In this document: one piece after another, positions 24,223 to 32,865 of the stretch
Layout: the number at the start of each line of letters is the position of its first letter
Position numbering within the stretch: position 1 is the first letter of the stretch
From: Bacillota bacterium
Lineage (GTDB): Bacteria; Bacillota; Clostridia; Oscillospirales; Ruminococcaceae
Direction: 5' to 3'
DNA length: 60,105 bases
NCBI GenBank assembly: GCA_023396225.1
Contig: JAEWWT010000022.1
Location: 1-60,105 of the forward strand
Made by a program: the position numbers and the translations under genes
Notes under the pieces: generated by a model
What the model saw: only the letters and a program-made list of their open reading frames with translations
What the model was told of the DNA's origin: nothing
Databases searched by the model: none

Positions 24223-26625
24223 ATGGGCATAAAAATTGCTCTTGCGGGAAATCCAAACGCAGGCAAAACGACTCTTTTTAATGTTCTTACAGGTTCAAAC
24301 CAGTTTGTTGGAAACTGGCCTGGTGTTACCGTTGAAAAAAAGGAGGGCAAGCTTAAGGGACATATCGACGTTACAATTACCGATCTTCCTGGCATTTACT
24401 CGCTTTCACCGTATACGCTTGAGGAGGTCGTGGCAAGGAATTACCTTATCGACGAGCGCCCTAATGCTATTCTGAACATTATAGATGGAACAAACCTTGA
24501 ACGTAACCTCTATCTGACAACCCAGCTCGTTGAGCTTGGTATTCCTGTTGTTGCGGCAATAAATATGATGGATGTTGTCTGCAAAAATGGAGATAAAATT
24601 AATACTGAGCAACTTTCTAAAGAGCTTGGCTGTCAGGTGGTGGAAATCTCCGCACTTAAAGGCACAGGAATCATTGAAGCGGCAGGAAAAGCTGTTGAAG
24701 TTGCAAGGGCGGCAGTTCCTATGATACCTCAGCATAGCTTTTGTGGTTGTGTTGAACATGCGGTTGCTCATATTGAGGAGGCCTTTTTGCATAATATTCC
24801 AGAAGAGCAACAGCGCTGGTATGCAATCAAGATTTTTGAACGTGACGAAAAAGTGCTTAAAAAGTTAAAAATGACAGATGATATCAAATTACATATTGAA
24901 AAGGACATTGTTGCAGCCGAAAAGGAAATGGACGATGATGCAGAAAGTATTATTACGAATGAACGATACATATACATAGCAAGCATTATCAAGGGTTGCC
25001 TTAAAAAGAAAAACAAGGGAGGAATGACAACTTCAGATAAGATTGACCGAGTTGTGACTAACAGATGGGCGGCTCTCCCTATTTTTGCAGCGATTATGTT
25101 TATTGTGTATTTTGTGTCTGTTACTACGGTCGGAACATGGGCAACAGACTGGGCAAATGACGGTGTATTCGGTGATGGCTGGCACTTGTTTGGTATTGGT
25201 CAGAGCGAATATGAAGAAGAAATGACGGAGTACGCAAAGCAGAATATCTGGACAGATGAGCTTGTATCACAGATTGACAAGGCTGTTTTAGCAGATGTTA
25301 TTGGAGCGACGGACATCAGAACGGCTATTGACGAAGAGGATTTCGGCGCATTTGACGAGGCATATGGCTCTTATGCGGACTCTCTTGCAAATGAGGGATA
25401 TGTTATTTCCACAATTTATGACGCTTCAATGGAAAATGCTCCGGATACAGCAGATTATGGTGTGTGGATTCCAAGTGTGCCTGTTCTCATTGAAAAAGGT
25501 CTTGATTCTATAAACTGCGCAGACTGGCTTAAGGGTTTGATTCTTAACGGTATTGTTGGAGGTGTGGGTGCCGTTCTGGGATTTGTTCCTCAAATGATAG
25601 TGCTATTTATTTTTCTTGCGTTCCTTGAAGCATGCGGATATATGGCGAGAATTGCGTTTGTTATGGATAGAATTTTCCGAAAGTTTGGTCTTTCAGGAAA
25701 ATCATTTATCCCTATGCTTATTGGTACAGGCTGTGGCGTTCCTGGTATTATGGCATCCCGTACAATTGAAAATGAACGTGATCGCCGAATGACAATTATG
25801 ACAACAACATTTATCCCTTGCGGCGCAAAGCTTCCTATAATTGCACTTATTTCAAGTGCACTTTTCGGCGGAGCATGGTGGATAGCACCTAGTGCGTATT
25901 TCATTGGAATTGCAGCAATTATTATTTCAGGCATTACGCTTAAAAAGACAAAAATGTTCAGTGGCGATCCTGCACCGTTTGTAATGGAGTTACCTTCGTA
26001 TCACCTTCCGACAGTTTCAAATGTTCTTCGCTCAATGTGGGAACGTGCATGGTCGTTTATCAAAAAGGCTGGTACAATTATTCTTCTCTCATCAATCATT
26101 ATATGGGCTGGCTCTTGCTTTGGAGTAGTTGATGGAGCATTAATATTCAGTACTGAAATGGAGCTTGAAAGCAGTATCATTGGAATTATTGGCAATGCGA
26201 TTTGCTGGATATTTGCACCTCTCGGTTTTGGCAATATTAAGGCGACAATAGCAACGCTTATGGGACTTGTTGCAAAGGAAGAAGTAGTCGGAGTATTTGG
26301 TGTCCTCGATTTTGAAGGTATGACAAAGCTTGCGGCATATTCTTTCCTCGTGTTCAATCTTCTCTGTGCACCTTGTTTTGCGGCAATCGGTGCAATTAAG
26401 CGTGAAATGAACAGTGCAAAGTGGACTTGGTTTGCAATAGGCTACCAGTGCGGTTTCGCATATGCTGTATCACTTGTAATCTATCAGCTTGGACTTCTCT
26501 TTACAGGCAGTGTTAACGTAATCGGTCTTATCTTTGCAGTTTTAATTATTGCTTTTGCGGTGTTTATGCTTTTAAAGCCTTACAATGAAAGCAACAAGCT
26601 AACTAAAGTGATTAAGGTTAACTAA
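24223..26625 (+). CDS. feoB: Ferrous iron transporter FeoB
   Basis: FeoB moves Fe2+ inward across the membrane under control of its own G domain. The 800 residues start with the GTPase: G1 GNPNAGKTT (8-16), G3 DLPG, G4 NMMD and G5 SALKGTG. A helical spacer (about 170-280) follows, then the membrane part with the two Gate regions (GFVPQMIVLFIFLAFLEACGYMARIAF and its later counterpart near VAKEEVVGVFG). The loop of about 110 residues between the first two membrane segments (about 305-415) is acidic and typical of Firmicutes. Regulation is through the DtxR-type sites. Confidence 0.96.
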   Translation: MGIKIALAGNPNAGKTTLFNVLTGSNQFVGNWPGVTVEKKEGKLKGHIDVTITDLPGIYSLSPYTLEEVVARNYLIDERPNAILNIIDGTNLERNLYLTTQLVELGIPVVAAINMMDVVCKNGDKINTEQLSKELGCQVVEISALKGTGIIEAAGKAVEVARAAVPMIPQHSFCGCVEHAVAHIEEAFLHNIPEEQQRWYAIKIFERDEKVLKKLKMTDDIKLHIEKDIVAAEKEMDDDAESIITNERYIYIASIIKGCLKKKNKGGMTTSDKIDRVVTNRWAALPIFAAIMFIVYFVSVTTVGTWATDWANDGVFGDGWHLFGIGQSEYEEEMTEYAKQNIWTDELVSQIDKAVLADVIGATDIRTAIDEEDFGAFDEAYGSYADSLANEGYVISTIYDASMENAPDTADYGVWIPSVPVLIEKGLDSINCADWLKGLILNGIVGGVGAVLGFVPQMIVLFIFLAFLEACGYMARIAFVMDRIFRKFGLSGKSFIPMLIGTGCGVPGIMASRTIENERDRRMTIMTTTFIPCGAKLPIIALISSALFGGAWWIAPSAYFIGIAAIIISGITLKKTKMFSGDPAPFVMELPSYHLPTVSNVLRSMWERAWSFIKKAGTIILLSSIIIWAGSCFGVVDGALIFSTEMELESSIIGIIGNAICWIFAPLGFGNIKATIATLMGLVAKEEVVGVFGVLDFEGMTKLAAYSFLVFNLLCAPCFAAIGAIKREMNSAKWTWFAIGYQCGFAYAVSLVIYQLGLLFTGSVNVIGLIFAVLIIAFAVFMLLKPYNESNKLTKVIKVN

Positions 26626-26711
26626 GCTTAAAGGAGAATTTAGTGTAATAATTAATTTTACACATTATTATTTTGCTTTCCTATAAAAACGACAGCAGAA
26701 ATTTTGTTTAG

Positions 26712-26726
26712 CTGAACTAAGTTCAG
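26712..26726. other. Perfect palindrome before the Cys-rich gene
   Basis: CTGAACT-A-AGTTCAG lies 44 bases before the small-protein start. It may be an operator distinct from the GTTAG sites or a leader hairpin. Confidence 0.35.
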
Positions 26727-26769
26727 TTTTAAGACTGGAACAAATAGTAGAAAGGAATGGTGATTTACT

Positions 26770-26925
26770 ATGAACGTGGGAACAATTATTGTGCTTATTA
26801 TCATTGCTGTGGTTGTTGCAGTTGTCGTATTTGCAATGATTAAAGATAAGAAGAAGGGGAAGTCCTCCTGCGGATGCAATTGCGGCGGCTGCCCAAATTC
26901 ATCGCTTTGCCATAAAGAACAATAG
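26770..26925 (+). CDS. FeoB-associated Cys-rich membrane protein
   Basis: The 51-residue protein has one N-terminal membrane helix (about 5-24), a basic stretch (KDKKKGK) and a Cys-rich tail (CGCNCGGC..C). This matches the small FeoB-associated proteins found behind feoB in Clostridia, which may hand over or sense iron. AAAGGAATGG precedes the ATG. Confidence 0.85.
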   Translation: MNVGTIIVLIIIAVVVAVVVFAMIKDKKKGKSSCGCNCGGCPNSSLCHKEQ

Positions 26926-26932
26926 AGGTATA

Positions 26933-26958
26933 CATAAGGGCGATTTATCGCCCTTATG
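26933..26958 (+). terminator. Terminator of the feo operon
   Basis: CATAAGGGCG and CGCCCTTATG form a perfect 10-bp stem with a six-base loop directly behind the Cys-rich gene. The T-run is short. Confidence 0.6.
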
Positions 26959-26970
26959 TTATGACTATGT

Positions 26971-26986
26971 GTTACCTATGTCTAAC
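26971..26986 (+). promoter_or_regulatory. DtxR-type operator before the first repressor gene
   Basis: GTTAC-CTATGT-CTAAC keeps the five-base arms and the six-base gap of the feo sites with one mismatch. It implies autoregulation. Confidence 0.5.
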
Positions 26987-27006
26987 CAGGGAGAGTGACA
27001 TAAAAT

Positions 27007-27400
27007 ATGCTGACACATTCACAAAAAAAAGTATTTGTTTGTAATATATAATCTTGGGAAGGATGGTAAGGAAGTCCGTTCTGCTGATGTTGCCAGAGTA
27101 GTAGGCGTAAGTAAGCCGAGTACGGTAAAAATGATGCAGAGGCTGATTGAAGATCAGTACATAATTAAGGAAGCCTATGGTAGTATTATTCTTACAGCAA
27201 TGGGGATAAAGAAAGCGAATGAACTTTATACTCCAAGTGTGATTATTCAGCATTTTCTTCAGACAAATGTAGGAGTAAGTGAAAATCCGGCAAAAAATGA
27301 TGCAATGACAATAGTCATACAGGTTTCAGAGGAATCGATTGAAAAGTTGGTGCAGTATGTACTTAATGCTAATAACAATATAGATAGAAACAGTAGGTGA
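27007..27400 (+). pseudogene. DtxR-family metal-dependent repressor, frameshifted in an A8 run
   Basis: Members bind DNA when loaded with Fe2+ or Mn2+. The N-terminus reads MLTHSQKK from ATG 27007, then runs into eight A (27021-27030 region). With one A fewer it would continue YLFVIYNLGKDGKEVRSADVARVVGVSKPSTVKMMQRL, the winged helix of the family. As written it stops at once, and the rest is open only from a TTG at 27035 without a ribosome site. The C-terminal part is shorter than in classical DtxR. The poly-A tract could slip and restore the frame, so the gene may be phase-variable, dead, or a sequencing error. Confidence 0.7.
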
Positions 27401-28002
27401 ATTACATATTGAATGATAATAATTATGAATATCATGAAATAGTCGATTGCATAACGTCCGCTCTTGATGCACGTGATCCTTATACAGGGAATCATTCAAG
27501 ACGTGTCAGCGATATGGCGTGTCTGCTTTGCGGGTATATGGGAATGAGTGAGGAAGAAACTCAGGAAACTCATATTGCAGGACATCTTCACGATATAGGA
27601 AAAATTGGCATACGGGATTCTATTCTTATGAAAGATGGAAAGCTTGATGATGATGAATGGGAGCAAATGAAGCGACATCCGCAGATTGGAGCAGATATTC
27701 TTGCAAAAATTCCTAATTTTTTAAGAATATCTGCTATTGTTCTTCATCATCATGAACGTTTTGACGGAAAAGGCTATCCGTTTGGCGCCGCAGCAAATGA
27801 AATTCCAGTTGGAGCAAGAATTATTGCCGTTTGTGATTCAATAGATGCTATGGTTTCGGCAAGAGCGTACAGAGAAGCAATGCCTTTGAATAGATGTTAT
27901 AATGAAATTGAAAAAAATATAGGTAAAATGTATGACCCAGAGATTGCAAAAGCAATGCTAAATCATTGGAATTCGGTGGCTGAGATGTATGGAGGAAAGT
28001 AA
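27397..28002 (+). CDS. HD-GYP domain phosphodiesterase
   Basis: HD-GYP proteins hydrolyse cyclic di-GMP. The 201 residues are almost only the domain: His33 (GNHSRRVS), HLHDIGKIG (63-71), HHHERFDGKGYP (117-128, the GYP motif intact) and the later CDSIDAMVS metal ligand. No sensor domain is attached. The GTG start overlaps the repressor stop, so translation is coupled to that gene. The link between iron regulation and cyclic di-GMP is suggested by the operon only. Confidence 0.88.
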   Translation: MNYILNDNNYEYHEIVDCITSALDARDPYTGNHSRRVSDMACLLCGYMGMSEEETQETHIAGHLHDIGKIGIRDSILMKDGKLDDDEWEQMKRHPQIGADILAKIPNFLRISAIVLHHHERFDGKGYPFGAAANEIPVGARIIAVCDSIDAMVSARAYREAMPLNRCYNEIEKNIGKMYDPEIAKAMLNHWNSVAEMYGGK

Positions 28003-28005
28003 CAT

Positions 28006-28503
28006 ATGAAAACCGATAAAACACATAAAAAGCATTTGCCTGTTTATGGTGTCGGTCCGATTTACGGAGCAACTATAATTTTAGTTACAATTGTAGGAAT
28101 TATTCTATCTAACCAAAAAATGTTAAATTGTGGAAAGTTTGATAAAATAAAAACTTGGTTTATTGTTACCGGAATATTAATTTTAGCATATGGGTTTAGT
28201 GTATGGTATAGAGCCGCTTTTAAAATAGATAAGTATATTACAACAAACAAGCTTTGTACAATGGGTGTTTATGCGGTTGTAAGAAATCCGTGCTATTCTG
28301 GAATTATGCTTATGTGTACTGGTGCGCTGTTTATTGCAAATAATGCTATTCTGCTTATTCTTCCGTTTGCATATTGGTTGTTAATGACTGTGCTTATGAA
28401 GAATACAGAGGAAAAGTGGTTGTATGCACTGTACGGACAGGAATATCTTGATTACTGCAAAAAAGTAAACAGATGTATTCCATGGTTTGAAAAATGCAAA
28501 TAA
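28006..28503 (+). CDS. ICMT/PEMT-like membrane methyltransferase
   Basis: The 165-residue integral membrane protein has four hydrophobic segments and the family signature GVYAVVRNPCYSGIML (about 86-101) with EEKWLYALYGQEYLDYCKKV near the end, which binds S-adenosylmethionine. Relatives methylate isoprenylcysteine or phospholipids; the bacterial substrate is unknown. GGAGG overlaps the end of the HD-GYP gene, so it is in the same operon. Confidence 0.8.
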   Translation: MKTDKTHKKHLPVYGVGPIYGATIILVTIVGIILSNQKMLNCGKFDKIKTWFIVTGILILAYGFSVWYRAAFKIDKYITTNKLCTMGVYAVVRNPCYSGIMLMCTGALFIANNAILLILPFAYWLLMTVLMKNTEEKWLYALYGQEYLDYCKKVNRCIPWFEKCK

Positions 28504-28554
28504 AATTATACTACTTAGAAGACAATTTAAGAATAATTGATAAATGAATTATTC

Positions 28555-28602
28555 TTGACAAATCAATGTGGTAGTGTTATTATGTAGTAAGCAAGTGCTA
28601 AC
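28555..28602 (+). promoter_or_regulatory. Promoter and DtxR-type operator of the second repressor gene
   Basis: TTGACA (28555-28560), 17 bp, TATTAT (28578-28583), then GTAAG-CAAGTG-CTAAC (28587-28602) at the transcription start. Confidence 0.65.
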
Positions 28603-28637
28603 TACAAGCATAAGAATTATATTGAGGGGGTACTGAA

Positions 28638-29018
28638 ATGCCAAAAATATACGAGTCTGGAGAGAATTATCTTGAAACTATACTTGTTCTTTAAAATAAG
28701 GGTATTGATGTCCGCTCAATAGATATAGTTCGGGAAATGGATTTATCCAAGCCAAGCGTAAGCCGTGCGATGGGAATTCTTAAAAATGGCGGATTTATTG
28801 AGATTGATGCTGATGGGTATATTACGTTGACTAATGATGGGAATGAAGTTGCAGAGAGTATTTACGAGCGTCATCGAGTGCTGACTGATTGGCTTGTGGG
28901 TATTGGTGTTTCTTCAAAAACTGCTGCTGAGGACGCTTGTAAACTTGAACATGGTATTAGTGCTGAAGCTTTTCAGAAGTTAAAGGAGCATATCATGCAA
29001 AAGCATAATGATATATAA
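28638..29018 (+). pseudogene. DtxR-family repressor with in-frame TAA at codon 19
   Basis: The reading frame MPKIYESGENYLETILVL is the family N-terminus and is preceded by GAGGGGG. It meets TAA at 28692-28694, then continues without a break through the winged helix (VREMDLSKPSVSRAMGILKNGGFI) and the metal-binding start (HRVLTDWLVGIG..AEDACKLEHGIS). CAA to TAA is the simplest cause. Restart at ATG 28737 would lose half of the DNA-binding domain. So the second repressor is also broken unless the stop is read through. Confidence 0.75.
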
Positions 29019-29175
29019 AAAGGTATGTAAAAAGGTTAAAATTGTTTTATAAATTTAGAGCAAATTATTTCTCTTTTGTTTTCTTTAGCGAAGATTATTG
29101 TTGCTTAATTAATTTAAGTGCCACAACACAAATGAAATCACAAGGAAGAATTTAAATAAAACAGGGAAAATCTTT

Positions 29176-29224
29176 ATTCATGCAATACAGCATAATATTT
29201 GTGCTGTATTGCATGAATTTTTTC
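29176..29224 (+). terminator. Strong intrinsic terminator
   Basis: ATTCATGCAATACAGCA and its reverse complement form a 17-bp perfect stem (29176-29217) followed by a T-run. It ends the iron region on the plus strand. The 140 bases before it hold nothing else visible. Confidence 0.8.
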
Positions 29225-29237
29225 AATTAACAAAAAA

Positions 29238-29263
29238 GTTGGGTAACAAATAAGTTACCCAAC
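29238..29263 (-). terminator. Terminator of the Csp-like protease gene
   Basis: GTTGGGTAAC and GTTACCCAAC form a perfect stem; on the minus strand six T follow. Confidence 0.8.
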
Positions 29264-29308
29264 TAAATATTATATATAAGCAATGATCTTTATAATTTAA
29301 CACTAATA

Positions 29309-31009
29309 CTACACCTCTCGGAGATTGAGAAAAGTGTCAATCAAATTTAGCGTGCCATATCCCCATTGTGTGTTTGGATATGACATGTTTTCATTTCTTG
29401 AACAACCCTTTATTAAATATGCCCTTACCTGATATGTACTCATCGAAATATCGTTTCCTTGTACTATTCCCCATTGCATAAGCAATGCACTGGCTCCTGC
29501 TGTAATGGCTGCGGATACGCTTGTTCCACTCATTGTGCCATAACCTGTTGGGTAGTAACCGCCTATGTTTACGCCGGGTGCAACTAGTATAGGTGCCATA
29601 GCCATGGATCGTGTAGGCCCCCATGAGGATTGTGCATACAGGCTGTTATTAAGGTGATCATACGCTCCGCAGCTGATTGCTCCAAACATTGTTGCAGGCA
29701 CAACTATAGTTCCATATGGAGTTGCAGCCAAAAATTCCGTTTCCTCATCTATAAATCCTGTCAACGGAAGCCAGGCATTAAAAGTTCCGTCTAGTACAAT
29801 ATCTCCATAAACTGTGATCGTCCAAATTCCGGGCGTTGCATCTAATATTCGAACAATAGTAAGCTGGTCACTACTTCCTTCGACGGGAAAGTAATATTCT
29901 ACGGTTACTGTGGAAGGTTCAAGAACCAGCTTTTTCGTAATGGAAAACATCGAACGTGGAGGTACTCGACTGATCACCTCACCTGTTGGAGAGCGAACAG
30001 ATACAGACATTACATCAGATACTGAGCTCCATATATTTACAAGAAAATTTCCCCTTTCACCACCTACTCTTATATCTATATTTTCTGTTTTTTCGATTGA
30101 AGACATAGTTTTTTGCATATGATGTCTTGCCTGAGCTTCGTTTCCTGCCGCAGTGCAGATACATACCCCTCTGAGATTTGACACTCCGCTGAGATATTCC
30201 TCAAAAATACTAAACCCATCATGTGAGCCAAAATTACTGCCAATACCGATACAAATTACAACAGGCACACCAAGCTGCTTTGCTTTTCTTACAATATATT
30301 CAACTCCAACCATTACTGAGATTGACCCAAAAACCTCATCTACATCCTCGGGTATTGCATAGACATCTAACCAAAATTGCCGTACCTTTCGCACCTTTAC
30401 AACAATAAGTGAGCTGTCTGGTGCCGCGCCGCTGTAGTCACCAGAAATTCTTGCTGCAGCAACAGAAGCAAGGAATGTGCCATGCCCGGATGTGTCCCTA
30501 TGCGGAACAACTTCAAAAGGATTATCCGAGCTTAGAGCTGCATTAATCTGTTCATTTGTGTACTCTGTTCCGATAGTAAAGTCATCTGGAGGGGTTTGGC
30601 TGAGAATGGTCTGGTCCCATATAGCAAGTATTTTACTTGTTCCGTCCTCATATCTGAAAACATCCTGAGTATAATCAATTCCTGTATCAACAAATCCTAT
30701 TGCAACACCGCTACCCTTTAAATCAAGATATGGCTGATACTGAACAGGCGGAATTCCTGCAGCGTCAAGATGAAGAGTGTCCTGAAGACCCAATAAAATT
30801 GAAGCCGAACTGATAAAGCTTGTGCCAAGAAGTTCTCTGATTCTCTCTATGTTTTTAACGTCAGTGTACAAAAGGTCGTATCTTCCGCCAAGAGTTTGTG
30901 TGACGAGTATATAGTCTTCATTGCTGAGGACGCTAATAAAATCTGAACGCCTTACTATAAAATCAAGTGTATTTTCTGAATTTATAAAATCAAAAGTTTC
31001 TTTATCCAT
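29309..31009 (-). CDS. Csp-type subtilisin-like protease
   Basis: The 566-residue S8 protease lacks a signal peptide and has the build of clostridial CspB/CspC proteins: a short prodomain (about 1-90), catalytic Asp108 (FVDTGIDY), His176 (SGHGT), the jelly-roll insertion (about 310-430) and Ser497 (GTSVSA). All three catalytic residues are present, unlike the pseudoprotease CspC. Csp proteases activate the cortex lytic enzyme when spores germinate. It is divergent from a spore-associated gene. A role in germination is inferred; many relatives in non-sporing gut species have unknown jobs. GGGGG precedes the ATG. Confidence 0.85.
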   Translation of the reverse strand: MDKETFDFINSENTLDFIVRRSDFISVLSNEDYILVTQTLGGRYDLLYTDVKNIERIRELLGTSFISSASILLGLQDTLHLDAAGIPPVQYQPYLDLKGSGVAIGFVDTGIDYTQDVFRYEDGTSKILAIWDQTILSQTPPDDFTIGTEYTNEQINAALSSDNPFEVVPHRDTSGHGTFLASVAAARISGDYSGAAPDSSLIVVKVRKVRQFWLDVYAIPEDVDEVFGSISVMVGVEYIVRKAKQLGVPVVICIGIGSNFGSHDGFSIFEEYLSGVSNLRGVCICTAAGNEAQARHHMQKTMSSIEKTENIDIRVGGERGNFLVNIWSSVSDVMSVSVRSPTGEVISRVPPRSMFSITKKLVLEPSTVTVEYYFPVEGSSDQLTIVRILDATPGIWTITVYGDIVLDGTFNAWLPLTGFIDEETEFLAATPYGTIVVPATMFGAISCGAYDHLNNSLYAQSSWGPTRSMAMAPILVAPGVNIGGYYPTGYGTMSGTSVSAAITAGASALLMQWGIVQGNDISMSTYQVRAYLIKGCSRNENMSYPNTQWGYGTLNLIDTFLNLREV

Positions 31010-31206
31010 TAAAATACCCCCTTATAAATCCTATTTTAACAATTTCAATTTCATTTACTGCATATTGATTCCACATACTTATGAAAAAAGAAATTTCCGC
31101 TGTTAATGTCATAACTTATATTTATAACAAGCGATATTTTCCTGAGAGTAATTTGTTCAAAAAAAAGAAATCCTCTCATATAATTTATGAAAGGAGTGAT
31201 AATAAT

Positions 31207-32169
31207 ATGCACAATGATTATGGTCGGTTAAGCATAAACGTGCATGCCAATAATATAGAAGTACCAATTAATAATGCATGGGTTACTGTTACAGATAGAG
31301 ATTCACAAAAAATAATTGAACAGCTTAGAACAGATTCATCAGGAAATACACCGATTATTGAGCTTCCGGCTCCTCCTGTAGATTACTCACTTGAATATAG
31401 CAATGTGAAGCCGTACGCTGAATATAATGTTCTTATTTATGCTGATGGATTTAAAAGGCTCAAGGTTGAAGGAATACAGATTATGCCGTCGAGTACATCA
31501 ATAGAAATTGCCGAAATGAAGTATCGTACAGATAACATAAATTTGGAACATCACATTCTGATAAATGAACATGTACTTTGGGGTGCATATCCTGCAAAAA
31601 TACCCGAAGAGGAAATCAAACCGCTTCCTAAAAGCTATGAGTATATGATTTCGCAAGATGTAGTGATTCCCGAATACGTAATCGTGCATCTCGGTACGCC
31701 AAATAACAAATCGGCAAAGAAAGTACGGGTTGCCTACAAGGACTACATAAAAAATGTTGCATGCAGTGAAATATATCCAACATGGTCTGCCGAAACAATA
31801 CGTGCAAATGTTATAGCCATTATTTCCTTTACCCTTAACAGAGTTTATACCGATTGGTATCACAGCAAGGGACATGATTTTACAATTACCAATAGCACCG
31901 CGTTTGACCAAGCTTTCAGTTGCGAAAGAAATATTTTTGAAGAAATATCCGTAATAGTTGATCAATTTTTTTCAACTTATCTGAAAAAACCTGATATAAA
32001 ACAGCCGCTTTTTACGCAATATTGTGACGGTAAAAGGGTAAAATGTGCAAAGGGAATGAAACAATGGGAGGCAAAGCAATTGGGTGATAAAGGCTATTCG
32101 GCATCTGATATACTAAAATACTATTATGGGTACGATACATACCTTAAAACTGCATCAATGTTTCCTTAA
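31207..32169 (+). CDS. Spore-associated SpoIID/LytB-like protein
   Basis: I start at the ATG after AAAGGAG; an open frame reaches 31081. Residues 1-100 form a beta domain of carboxypeptidase-regulatory type (INNAWVTVTDRDSQKI). The C-terminal half carries the SpoIID-like block AETIRANVIAIISFTLNRVYTDWY (about 196-219) and FTQYCDGKRV..KGMKQWEAKQLGDKGYSASDILKYYYG. Such proteins are often called peptidoglycan-binding and occur beside Csp-type proteases in Clostridia. It may remodel or bind cortex peptidoglycan. Confidence 0.7.
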   Translation: MHNDYGRLSINVHANNIEVPINNAWVTVTDRDSQKIIEQLRTDSSGNTPIIELPAPPVDYSLEYSNVKPYAEYNVLIYADGFKRLKVEGIQIMPSSTSIEIAEMKYRTDNINLEHHILINEHVLWGAYPAKIPEEEIKPLPKSYEYMISQDVVIPEYVIVHLGTPNNKSAKKVRVAYKDYIKNVACSEIYPTWSAETIRANVIAIISFTLNRVYTDWYHSKGHDFTITNSTAFDQAFSCERNIFEEISVIVDQFFSTYLKKPDIKQPLFTQYCDGKRVKCAKGMKQWEAKQLGDKGYSASDILKYYYGYDTYLKTASMFP

Positions 32170-32337
32170 ATAGGAAACATTGATTATGTTGTATGGCATG
32201 AAATGTTAAATACTTTGTGGCAATAAAAATCTCACTGTTATTTTTTTCTTCATTTTCAAGCTTATTGTAAAACATAATACAAAACTTGAAATGGTACTTT
32301 TGTATTTATTTAATAATTTATTCTATTTATATATACA

Positions 32338-32826
32338 CTACACAGCTTTCTTTCTATTATAAAAAATTAAAATAAATAACGCTAACATTATAATCCAAAT
32401 ATCATTAACCAATGAAATCAATTCCCCAGATTGTATCGTGGATAAGCGCTGTAAATGTATAATAACAGCACCAATCATAAACAAACCATAGGTAATAACA
32501 GTAGGTTTTACAAATTCTTTATGAAAAAATCCAATACATCCAATTAACCCTACCCCAAGATGCATACACCCAAGCTCACTAATAACAATTGCAGCATCCA
32601 TAGGTACATTCAGAAGAGAAGCTGTATATGAAGGAATAAATGTTTGAATGAAACCAACTACAAGATTACCGATTCCAAACGAACTCAAAAGGAAGCATCT
32701 GCATAAAAGAGTGATACAATCTATGGAATCACTCTTATTCTTTTTGTGGCGGAACCAATACAGTATGACAAACAGCAATAACGGACCTACAAGATCTTTA
32801 AGTATTTTAGAAAATAAATGAAACAT
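32338..32826 (-). CDS. Small integral membrane protein (DUF6790-like)
   Basis: The 162 residues hold four or five membrane segments. GIGNLVVGF.. and the later GAVIIHL resemble the DUF6790 group, whose function is not known. An AAAGGA site precedes the ATG. It stands behind the transglutaminase operon with 39 bases between, so it may be its last gene. Confidence 0.55.
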   Translation of the reverse strand: MFHLFSKILKDLVGPLLLFVILYWFRHKKNKSDSIDCITLLCRCFLLSSFGIGNLVVGFIQTFIPSYTASLLNVPMDAAIVISELGCMHLGVGLIGCIGFFHKEFVKPTVITYGLFMIGAVIIHLQRLSTIQSGELISLVNDIWIIMLALFILIFYNRKKAV

Positions 32827-32865
32827 ATGATTGCTATTCCTTTCGTGTATAATAATTAAATATTT

